A stretch of 64,000 nucleotides of DNA from Gigantopelta aegis (lineage: Eukaryota; Mollusca; Gastropoda; Neomphalida; Peltospiridae), in contig NC_054706.1 in NCBI RefSeq assembly GCF_016097555.1, positions 22,868,478 to 22,932,477 of the forward strand. Reading direction: 5' to 3'. This document shows positions 1 to 9,356 of this stretch, piece after piece. The notes below the pieces were generated by a model that worked only from the letters and a program-made list of their open reading frames with translations, did not search any database and was not told the origin of the DNA. The position numbers were made by a program, and so were the translations under genes. Within the stretch, counting starts at the first letter, position 1. Each line of letters begins with the position of its first letter.

Positions 1-1142
1 GACTAGACGCGGGCGAATCCAGAACGGCCGTTGCCAGGGCATTCCATGTGTCCCCAAGCACCATCTCCAGACTGTGGGACCGTTACCAGCAACATGGATC
101 AACACGTGACCTCCCTAGATCCGGTCGACCACGGGTCACTACCCCCGGGCAGGACCGCTACATCCGGGTACGCCACCTTCGGGAACGATTGACTACTGCC
201 ACCTCCACAGCCGCAGCAATACCAGGTTTGCACAGGATATCCGACCAGACCGTACGGAACCGCCTACGTGAGGTAGGAATTTGTGCCAGACGTCCAGTTC
301 GAGGTGTCATCTTAACACCACAACACCGTCGACTCCGACTGCAGTGGTGCCAGATTCATCGACAATGGCCTCAACTGCGATGGAGACCGGTGTGGTTCAG
401 TGACGAGTCCCGATTTCTGCTCCGACGTCATGATGGAAGATGTCGCGTGTATAGGCGTCGTGGTGAATGTTATGCGGCAAACTGCGTGCAGGAAGTGGAC
501 AGATTCGGCGGGGGTAGTGTCATGGTGTGGGCAGCCATCTCACACACTGGCAGAACTGACCTGGTCCACGTGCAGGGCAACCTGAATGCACAGGGCTACA
601 TTGACCAGATCCTCCGGCCACACATCGTTCCAGTTATGGCCAACGCCAACGCAGTGTTCCAACATGACAACGCCAGGCCTCACACAGCACGTCTCACAAC
701 GGCTTTCCTACAGAACAACAACATTAATGTCCTTCCTTGGCCATCGATATCACCGGATTTGAACCCAATTGAGCATCTATGGGACGAGTTGGACCGATGC
801 CTCCGACAGCGACAACCACAGCCCCAGACCCTGCCCGAGCTGGCAGCAGCCTTGCAGGCCGAGTGGGCCACCATCCCCCGGGACGTCATCCGTACTCTGG
901 TTGCTTCAATGGGCAGGCGGTGCCAGGCAGTTGTCAACACACGCGGAGGCCACACCCGGTATTGACTCCAGATGACCTTGACCTTGGTAGTGTGTCCTAT
1001 CACTTACTCACAATGGACTAGAGTGAATTGTGAACAATCCTGCAACATTTGGTAATTATCGGACTCACCATTCAATAATTAAATCAATTCTCCAAATGTT
1101 ACGACAATGTGGTTTTGCGTTTCTTCTTTTGAAGAGTATATA
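1..1142 (+). mobile_element. Tc1-type DNA transposon, left end outside window
   Basis: The element runs from the window edge to a terminal inverted repeat ending near 1142 (GAAACGCAAAA-type sequence followed by GAAGAGTATATAT). The same terminal sequence flanks the complete copy at 38005-39504, which fixes the boundary. A TA-rich microsatellite follows at about 1254-1282. Confidence 0.85.
3..965 (+). CDS. Tc1-type transposase, 5' part cut by window edge
   Basis: This encodes a Tc1/mariner DDE transposase, the enzyme that cuts and pastes its own element at TA sites. The frame is open from base 3, so the N-terminus lies outside the window; the GTG at 48 is not the true start. The helix-turn-helix region (STISRLWDRYQQHG) and the GRPR AT-hook-like motif come first. 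The catalytic core follows: FSDESRF (first D), QHDNARPH (second D) and DLNPIEH (E), with 34 residues between the second D and the E, which is the DD34E Tc1 signature. The protein differs from the intact copy at 38179-39183 (minus strand) by only a few residues, such as Cys for Arg in several places, consistent with CpG decay. The two copies are therefore recent siblings. The frame ends normally at TGA. Confidence 0.93.
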   Translation, partial: LDAGESRTAVARAFHVSPSTISRLWDRYQQHGSTRDLPRSGRPRVTTPGQDRYIRVRHLRERLTTATSTAAAIPGLHRISDQTVRNRLREVGICARRPVRGVILTPQHRRLRLQWCQIHRQWPQLRWRPVWFSDESRFLLRRHDGRCRVYRRRGECYAANCVQEVDRFGGGSVMVWAAISHTGRTDLVHVQGNLNAQGYIDQILRPHIVPVMANANAVFQHDNARPHTARLTTAFLQNNNINVLPWPSISPDLNPIEHLWDELDRCLRQRQPQPQTLPELAAALQAEWATIPRDVIRTLVASMGRRCQAVVNTRGGHTRY

Positions 1143-1281
1143 TCTCAGATTGCAGAAAAACTGGTGTAATGTTTATGGTTGTTTGGAATAAAACGCTTTT
1201 AGGATTGGATGTGTATAGTGGTGTTTATCGCGTTTTGCGATGAAACTCTTCATATACACACACACACATATATATATATAT

Positions 1282-2424
1282 ACTGACGATCAAAAGATAG
1301 TATACCAATTATTTTTTGAAAGTATTAAAAACAACACAAAACACAAGTTGATGCAAATGTTATATTTTGAAAGTATAATAATTTGGTGATAAATAAACAC
1401 GAGTATACTCAATAAAACCCATAAAATGATGACCACGCATAACGAAGGTGAATAAATTTGACCACAAAGAACATGTTTCAATAGTGTGTATGTCCACCAT
1501 GTGCAAGTATGCAAGTATGCAAGCATAGACCCAACGTCGGACAGATTTCCATCAATGACAATAAGGTCTGTCTGCTATTGGCCACAGATACCGCCCCAAA
1601 CCATCACAGATCCACCACCAAACGGTTCAGTCTCCTGAACACAGCACGGAGCTGTTCTCTCTCCTGCACGTCGATATGTCCGAGTTCTGCCATCAGCTCT
1701 GAATAACTGGAACCTGCTCTCATCAGAAAATAGTACACGTTGCCAGTTCCGATGTTGCCAACGTTGAAAGTGACATGCCCAACATAAATGTCAAAGTCAA
1801 TGTTGCCTCATCAATGTCATCCCTCTGAATGGTCGATAGGCCCTGATACCATGCTGTCGTAGTCGACGAAGTACAGTGTGACGACTGATGACATGTTCAA
1901 GGCCAGTCGCTGCAGATGACGTCATAGTGAGGAATCTGTTACGTAAGTGTAAGATGCGGAGATGGCAGTCCTCGTTGGCTGTTGTGACGCGGGGTCTTCT
2001 ACTTCATGGTCTGTCTGCAGTCCTGCCAGTCACGCTGTAACGCTGTATCAACCTGGTGATCATCAATTTTGTGCAATTCAGGATTCTTGCCACATGGGCA
2101 TAACTCGCACCCAGCTGTCTCTCTTTCTTCAGCAGTTAGCCTTGCCATGTTCTCTGGTGTTTTACTGTTGACTGAGGCATGTTCTAAGCAATGGCACCCT
2201 TTTTTACACCCTTATGTGCAAGAGTATCATGTTTCTCGTGCAGTATAAATTTGATGAATAAACTCATTTTGCACGCGCGGCATCACCCAAACACAGCAAT
2301 GTGTGACTATTCATCATTGATTGCATTATAACGAACAATACTGGAACCTATCTAACCTTCCATGAACGTGTATTGTGTTTATTTATAATAAAAATAATTG
2401 GTATACTTTCTTTTGATCGTCAGT
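1282..2424 (-). mobile_element. Decayed Tc1/mariner-like transposon with near-perfect TIRs
   Basis: The ends are a terminal inverted repeat of about 34 bp: ACTGACGATCAAAAG at 1282 and its complement ending at 2424, separated by 1.14 kb. Both ends sit in TA-rich sequence, as expected for a TA-targeting element. The transposase lies on the minus strand and is broken. One still readable piece around 1585-1630 gives FGGGSVMVWGGICGQ, the classic Tc1 motif between the first and second catalytic Asp. No long open frame remains, so the element is a fossil that could move only with an enzyme supplied elsewhere. Confidence 0.8.
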
Positions 2425-4050
2425 TTATATACATACCGGTATACATATGTAATAAAATTTACTTTTCGGGTCCCAATCTGGGGACCACGGGTTCAGCTAC
2501 CCCTTTCGGTTGTAGACTTTTGCTGGTACTAAGAGTCTATTAATAATTCTCTAGAAGGCTGAAAGTACTATAAACCAGACCGACTTGGCTAGCACAGAAA
2601 ACCAAAACTAACAAACAAACAGATTACACATTTATTCGAGGGAGTACAAACAAATAACAAATATGTATGGTAGTCCTCTAAGATCCATATATGAATTGAC
2701 TACCACTAAATAAATAAATTTACACCCACATATCCATACAAATAAATATTTATATTTAGGGACGTGTATGAATGTGTCGTGGATAATCCCGACGAAGAGA
2801 ATATTCGCGGAATTAAATTTACATCTGCAGGACAGCACACACCAAATAATTAGGCTCTACACCTTACACGATTACCCATCCATGCCGGCGTACACGAACT
2901 CCTTTAAATCATATATATTGGACCGCCCCCTTCAAAGCTATTTTTAACCAAAACACCCTATTAAAGCAGTCGGTAATCCATATAATTAGGACTCACTTAT
3001 TCGGAATGGGGTTACAAACCATCGACAATGACGAAGACCGCTTATTAAAATCAACGAGATCCTAATTTAATCAGGTTTAATTTATTCAGACGGGTCGTCC
3101 GTTCTCTAACTCAGCCAAAACGATTAAGCGGACAGTTCGTGCACGGTAAAAACACGGAATTATATATGGGATGATTACACCTTACACGTAACACGGTCAT
3201 TGCCTGACTCGCTTTACGTAGTTAATTTATAATTTTAATAACCGAAACTTATAAGATATACATTGGTTAAACGTATGTTTAAATGGGCAGACAGCTAGGA
3301 ATGGAAGCAAACATGTTTACATATATATAAAACGAAAAACAACACAGCACACAAAAACTAACCACAGAAAAACAACCCGAGCGCAAGTGGGGATGAATAA
3401 CGTGCGTCGAAAAATAATCTAACTTGACCAACCTGATTGGTTGATTCAGTCAGGCCACACTCTTGCACGGACTTCTGCCGACAACATTTAAAATGGTTGC
3501 ACGACACTTATTGTATTATCCCTCGTAGCAATGAGAAAATAACGTTCCTGATATTCATAAGTGAGTAGAGTTAGATCATGCTGTTAATGTAATTGGTAAG
3601 AGATATAATCAGAATCTTAACTGAATATAATAACCAAGGAAAATATGAAAAGATAGACAGACTGAAAACCAGGAACGCTACATACCCTTCCACTACATCG
3701 ACTAGCTATGCCCTCGTAGCGCGGAATTTACTACATCTAGAATTGTAAGCACCGGAGAGATCATCATATTTTAAGAGGTTACCATTAATTTAGGGTTTGC
3801 TTCCAAACATAGCCTATCCCATACACACACACATCTTTTGGATTTGTAGTTCCAATACAGTTACCTCAACCTCAATCAGATTAAATGGTAACCTGACAAA
3901 AGAAAACATAACAATGATTAGACATAACATATAAAAACAAAACAAAGTAACAATACAATGACTTGCGCTTCGAGTAAAAAAAAAACAAATACGTTAAGAA
4001 ACCATGTAACAGGCACATGCTTATCTACTAAAACTGTAGGAGTCTAGGAC
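2425..4050. other. Intergenic, no gene supported
   Basis: AT-rich sequence of about 1.6 kb. I see no splice-flanked coding exon, no transposase and no recognisable SINE head. All open frames here are short and without recognisable motifs. Confidence 0.5.
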
Positions 4051-4063
4051 ATACCTGATATTA

Positions 4064-4136
4064 CCAGATTTTTTCAGCTAATATGTATATTACCTGTTTC
4101 ACTCAGGTAATATGTATATTAGCTGAAAAAATCAGG
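4064..4136. repeat. Near-perfect 33-bp-arm hairpin
   Basis: An arm at 4064-4096 pairs with 4104-4136 across a 7-base loop (TTTCACT), with only a few mismatches. The motif AGGTAATATGTATATTA recurs a further time just downstream (to about 4160). This could be a tiny foldback element or a palindromic recombination product. Confidence 0.75.
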
Positions 4137-4531
4137 TAATATACATATTACCTGATATATACTTCACTAATTTATACAGATTACCAGAAACGTGCAGAAT
4201 GGTATTGACAAGTCTTTAGATCAATGTAGACCCAAGTTCTCAGTTCAAAGCAAGTCTTTTGATCAATGTAGTCCAAGTTCTCCTTGATTGGTCACAATAC
4301 CTTTGATGTACATGTTCATTGTTAAATCATTTCATAGACAATGTTACAGTTAATCTGTATAATCCACCACTGCTGTTTTAACTAATCCTGTCTGTAGAGC
4401 ACAATAAAGTTGTGCTAGGACGCAGATGGGATTAGTTGGAAAAACAATGCTTGATTTAGGCTGCTGATTTCCTTTGATTGGCTTCGTTTGATTGGTAGGT
4501 ATAAATATCCTTGTAAATGGTGTTCTCTGTC

Positions 4532-4828
4532 CACTTTCAGTACCGGCCTCGGTGGCGTAGTGGTTAAGCCATCGGACTACAGGCTGGTAGGTACAGGGTT
4601 TGCAGCCCGGTACCGGCTCCAACCCAGAGCGAGTTCTTAAGGGCTCAATGGGTAGGTGTAAGGCCACTACACCCTCTTCTCTCTCACTAACCACTAACAA
4701 ACTAACAACTAACCCACTGTCCTGGACAGGCAGCCCAGATAGCTGAGGTGTGTGCCCAGGACAGCGTGCTTGAACCTTAATTGGATATAAGCACGAAAAT
4801 AAGTTGAAATCAATCAATCACTTTCAGT
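4532..4828 (+). mobile_element. tRNA-headed SINE (family A head, distinct body) with 10-bp TSD
   Basis: The SINE occupies 4542-4818 and is flanked by the exact 10-bp duplication CACTTTCAGT (4532-4541 and 4819-4828). The head shows a pol III A-box-like TAGTGGTTAAGCCATCGG and a degenerate B box. The tail is a CAAT repeat. The head matches the SINEs at 19.6, 60.2 and 61.8 kb, but the body (TCCTGGACAGGCAGCCC region) does not. Confidence 0.88.
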
Positions 4829-4869
4829 TATGAAGCCAATGCAATAAGACGTTGTTGACTGTGCTGTGC

Positions 4870-5045
4870 AATTAACACCACCCCCCCCCCCCCCCCCCCC
4901 ACCTGGGGGGGATTAATTGTAACATATGGCTCGCTGCTAGAGTATCGAGTCTCGTACACCGGGTTACGTTCAACTGTGACCTTGGTGTACGGTGTCAGGA
5001 TTCAAAAGAAAGGAAGGTTGAGGAAGAGGAGACGTGCGCCAGGGG
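4870..5045 (+). repeat. Upstream copy of the 6350-6510 repeat, with poly-C tract
   Basis: This segment carries the same ordered landmarks as the insertion at 5887-6560 read on the minus strand: a C tract, CACCTGGGGGGGATTAATTG, a CGTACACCGGGT block and GAGGAAGAGGAGACGTGC. It abuts the integrase fossil directly. Confidence 0.65.
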
Positions 5046-7118
5046 GAGGCAAAACCAGCGGCTAAACCCACACCCACCACCACCATTAAGACTGTTGGTG
5101 AGTTGTTGGAAGCCACCCAGGCACCCAAGAAATCACTGCGTCAGTTTTACCTGCTTAAGAAATATGAACTACTGCAGTGTGGGGACATTCAAAAGCTCAT
5201 CAGAAAGAAGCCAAACCAGGAACATCCACTGTACTTCGCTACCATCGAGGAGACCTTTGACATAATCAAGCGTGCCCACATCGCTACTGGTCATGGAGGA
5301 TGAGACAAGATGATCAAGGAGATCAACAAGAAGTACGCTAACATCACCCAGGATGCTATTACCTTGTTCAAGTCCATGTGCATTGAGTGCCAGAGAAAAC
5401 GGAAACGGACAACTACCAAGGGAATTGTTGTCAAACCAATCCTGTCTTAAGGACTTCAGTTCCAGAGCGCAAGTTGACCTCATTGACATGCAGTCTATGT
5501 GCCAAGGTCAACACAAATGGATCATGGTGTACCAAGACCATCTTACCAAGTTCTGCATCCTGCGTCCTCTCACTTCTAAGCGTGCATCGGAAGTAGCTTA
5601 TCAGTTGCTGGACATCTACCTTCTGCTGGGAGCCCCTTCAATACTATAAAGTGACAACGGGTCCGAATTCACAGCACAAGTTATCACTGAGTTGAAGCAG
5701 ATGTGGCCTGACCTCGTCATCGTTCATGGGAAGCCGAGACACCCCCAGAGTCAGGGTTCAGTGGAAAGAGCCAACTGTGACATAAAAGACATGTTGATTG
5801 CATGGATGAGTGACAATGACACACGGGACTGGACTGTTGGACTCAAGTTTGTGCAATTTCAAAAGAACTCGAGCCATCACACTGGATAGATAGATAACTA
5901 TTTTAACGTGCCCATATACCACTAGGGTTTCGAACACCAACCAAGTACTTAGAGTACTGGCTCTTGATCTTGCTGACAGCGAGACTCCATGTGGCAAAGT
6001 CCCTGCCTCGGCCAGAGGCGGAGGGCCGTGCCTTGGCTGGCTGGTCACTTGGGGGGAGTGACAGCCTTCCGTTTCGCAACACCAACTTCCTTGTTCGTCT
6101 CAACGGAGTTCCCCGTGGGTGGGGGTCTCAACGGAGTCGAACGTGAAGGTACAGGAACGGGAGACGCCGGCCGGGGAGTCTCGCACATAGCAATGTTCAG
6201 CTCCTCTCCTGGCGTCGACTCGTCAGACTTCGCTTGCTGGGTTTCCTCAGCTGGCTTGTCCGGTTGCGCTAGGGGCGACGATGCAGAAGGGACCGCCGCT
6301 GGCGGTTGAGCCGCCAGCTTTGTTCCTCTCTGTGCCGCCCCTGGTGCACGTTTCCTCTTCCTCGGTCCTCTTCCCTTCTTTTGTGGAGCAGGGTCGCCGT
6401 ACACCAAAGTCACGGTTGTCCGTGACCCGGTGTACGTGACGCGATACTCTATCAGCGTCCCATACGAAGCAATTAATCCCCCCAGGTGGGGGGGGGGTAA
6501 CACGAGAGAGCATGGAACAGCGTCCATCTTCATCGCTAGCTCGAGTAGGAATGTGATCATACTGGAATCAAGCGTTCTCCCTTTGCTGCTCTGTTTGGTG
6601 CCAATGCGAAGGTAGGATTGACATCATCCAGCCTCCCCCAAAATGTCATTGCAAGGTTGCAAACTGAAGACAACCTCCTGTCTGCAGTATCCCATCCAAA
6701 CCCAGTCGAGCAATCCAGCGAGGAAGCAGAACCTGTACCAGTCTCACCCATCTCTGTACGTCAGGAGGAAATTAGGCTGCAGAGAGAGAGTGCCAGAGAT
6801 GCCCAGTTCCAGCAGGCAGAAAGAATGGTCAAACGAAGTCGCATTGTGTTTTCTAGTGTGCAAATCGGAAGCAATGTGACAGTGCCCATTCCTTCAGTTG
6901 ACGGAGGACGTGCAGATCCTAGGAACATCATCGGAGTTGTGACAGAGTGCAGTGACAACGAGTTGTACACAATTGCTGTAAAAGGAGGAATATTGGATCG
7001 AAAGTACTCTAGAAACCAATTCGATGTGTGTGTACTACGACCTTGTATTCACCCGATGATGTCTGTACAGATAAGAACATTTGTTTTTGTTGTGTTTGCG
7101 GATTTAAAAACAGTATGA
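5034..7118 (+). mobile_element. Fossil integrase-bearing element (KRBA2/Ginger-like), broken, with a later insertion
   Basis: This is a remnant of an integrase of the kind found in KRBA2-like proteins and Ginger elements, related to LTR-retroelement integrases. Recognisable parts in order are an N-terminal region with an HHCC-like zinc-finger area (about 5250-5410), the DDE catalytic core (about 5450-5790, with the DNGSEF-type motif), and a C-terminal domain after an insertion (about 6570-7060). It is broken in several places and reads as an old fossil. A 674-bp unrelated insertion (5887-6560) interrupts it. No terminal repeats of the element itself were found. Family placement between Ginger and a Gypsy-type integrase is uncertain. 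Confidence 0.7.
5887..6560 (-). mobile_element. 674-bp insertion with an uncharacterised repeat ORF, 6-bp TSD ACTGGA
   Basis: The insertion is flanked by ACTGGA at 5881-5886 and 6561-6566, and integrase coding resumes after the second copy. Read on the minus strand, it carries a basic, proline-rich open frame from 6560 to about 6045 (EYRVTYTGSRTTVTLVYG, then PRKRKRAPG). It ends in a short TAGA-type repeat on the plus strand at 5887, which looks like a retroposon tail. Part of it (about 6350-6510) is homologous, in inverse orientation, to 4872-5045 just upstream of the integrase. I do not recognise the protein family; it looks repeat-encoded rather than a host gene. Confidence 0.6.
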
Positions 7119-8600
7119 CTAAAGATGTTGTCTTTTTGTTGAAGGACAGCAAAGCGATTTGTTACAAGTTTGTGCTTGTTTACATTAGAATTATTAGCAG
7201 TTGACGTTGCATTACGTTACCTACTCATTAATTGGATAGAATTTTGTCTCATTGGTTAAATCTCCCAGGGCAATATCACTTTTGATGGACTGGTGAGACC
7301 ATCTCAGGGCAATACCACTATTTACGGACAGTCATGTGACTGGTTTTCGACCAATAACAATACAGATATACGGTATTCTCATTATGTAATAATTATTAAA
7401 ACTCAGAATGCAGCTTAGATTTTACCATTATAACCATTCATTTGCTCAACTTATAACATGGTTGCAAGACATCAGAATTGTTATATTTGTTTACCCAAAA
7501 TGTTTTCTGTTAACATTGGTTCACAAGGACTTATTTTGTAATTTGCCAAAAAAGATTTAATAAAGTACATGATTTTTTGAACAACATACATGTTTTGATA
7601 AAACGTTGGAAAGTTTTGGCTGCAAGCTATACCACTAAACGTTTCACTCACCGAAACAGTATTTACAGCTGATGCATGCTACATGTTTTGACCCACATGT
7701 GGTAAAGTTTACTACATAATGGCCAGTTTAGTGCTCATTTGAAGAGTAGAAATACCAGTAAAAATATACAATACAATACAAATATTACAGTAAGTACATT
7801 TTAAAATTTTGTATACAAATCAAAGTGTTTTAAAAACTTTAAAATTAATTCAGGGTGAAATTTATGATATGACTGAACAAATCTCCCAGTATGTTTTATA
7901 TTTATACATTGTTACAGAGAACAGTGAACAAAGCTTCCCGTGGTGAATACATTTCTTTATGACCGTGGCCAATTACAGCATCTAAAGGATATTGAAGAAT
8001 GGTGTGCCATGGGAAGAATAACCCATCTGGATGATCAGTTTTATACAAATTTGCGTCGTGAAACATACAAAATTCAGTTCACATTTCTCACATGATTTAA
8101 AATGCTTTTCTTGAAACTATTGTTAAAATAGTGATGAATTGCAAAAAATACTCCATTCGAATAAAATTAAGATTTGAAGTACCCGTACAATAATTTGTCT
8201 TAAATATGTACAATGTACCTTCTCTACAAGGTTGTGCTTATGACTGATGCCTTTTTACAAATAAGAGCCGACGTGTACCATCTAAAAATATGACATGATG
8301 CTTTCTAATTCATAATGTCAAACAACAATATTTGTCAATACACATAGACGTACAAGTACACTATGGAAATGTAAACCATCAGAGTGTGATTAATCTCTGT
8401 TTTGGGCAGTTACTTCTTTATGTTGTTGCCATCATCATCATGTGTTATTTCTGTAATCATCTCTATAACCAGGTGAGTCTGATGATGATGCTGGAGAACA
8501 TTCTAGGACCCAAGCCCGGGATGTCGGCAGGACTTGTGATACTGGTGACATAGATACGTGTATCATAGGTACATGTATCATAAACAGACCAATTCTGCAG
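7119..8600. other. Intergenic, no gene supported
   Basis: About 1.5 kb of AT-rich sequence. A short imprecise internal duplication near 7262-7320 (CTCCCAGGGCAATATCAC / CTCAGGGCAATACCAC) is the only structure noticed. A possible acidic exon at about 8474-8550 is not supported well enough to call. Confidence 0.45.
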
Positions 8601-8609
8601 CCATTTAAG

Positions 8610-9060
8610 AATTGTCTGTTATTTTTTTTACGTACATTAAGGTATGAATGCAAAAAAAAATCTGCAAACTGTGTGAATCGACAAAGCCATTAATACACAT
8701 ACATGTATGCATAAATTTGCAGATTAATTTATTTTTTTTCATAAAAGATGAACATAAAAGAAATAACAGACAATATTTATAATTAAATTTGAAATATACT
8801 TCCAAATAATAACACTAAAAGTTCAGGTTTTATTTATTTAAAATGTTTTTGGTTCTATACAATAACTCTCAATAAGACCAAATACCAAAAATAAAGTGAC
8901 GTCATCAGATATGATGTTCCCTGACAACGTTGTATTTATGTTCATCGAGAAATTAATAAACTTTCTTTGCTACGGCTGGACCAACGGGATGATGTTAAAT
9001 TATGATGAATGTGACAGAAATTTTATTATTGTAACATGTTTTTGACTAACATAGCCTTTT
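8610..9060 (-). repeat. Foldback-ended dispersed repeat, inverse copy of the 18.3-18.7 kb repeat
   Basis: The segment is an inverted, diverged copy of 18310-18720. Both copies contain a hairpin built from ATTGTCTGTTATTT and its complement AAATAACAGACAAT (here at about 8614 and 8760), and both contain the block with ATTTCTCGATGAA and CATCAGATATGA-type sequence. It is probably a non-autonomous element; the exact ends are not resolved. Confidence 0.6.
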
Positions 9061-9356
9061 TAATGACTGAATTTACATAGTAGGCCTACCCTCTAGATCC
9101 AGCTTTAGTTTAGCAGCCTGTTTAACTACAGCTATTGGACATTTGGCAGCCTGACCTACATTTTGGTAACCAAAAGTTAGAACCTGGTTCATTTCAAATC
9201 ATAGTAACAAAAAGTCTCAGTCAATTTCAAAGCATGCAGACATTGGCCTGTTCATCTATAAATGCATATTTATAGGGGTTTTTTCATAGGATATACATTG
9301 AAAATTGTCAAACAATATTTATTCATTTTTTTCTTTACAGGTGACGATCTGGATAA

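Noticed and set aside
6045-6560. Host gene on the minus strand
   Set aside because: It lies wholly within an insertion with a target duplication and has a repeat relative at 4870-5045.
8474-8550. Acidic exon (SDDDAGEHSRTQARD)
   Set aside because: A CAG precedes it, but no donor or matching partner exon could be shown.
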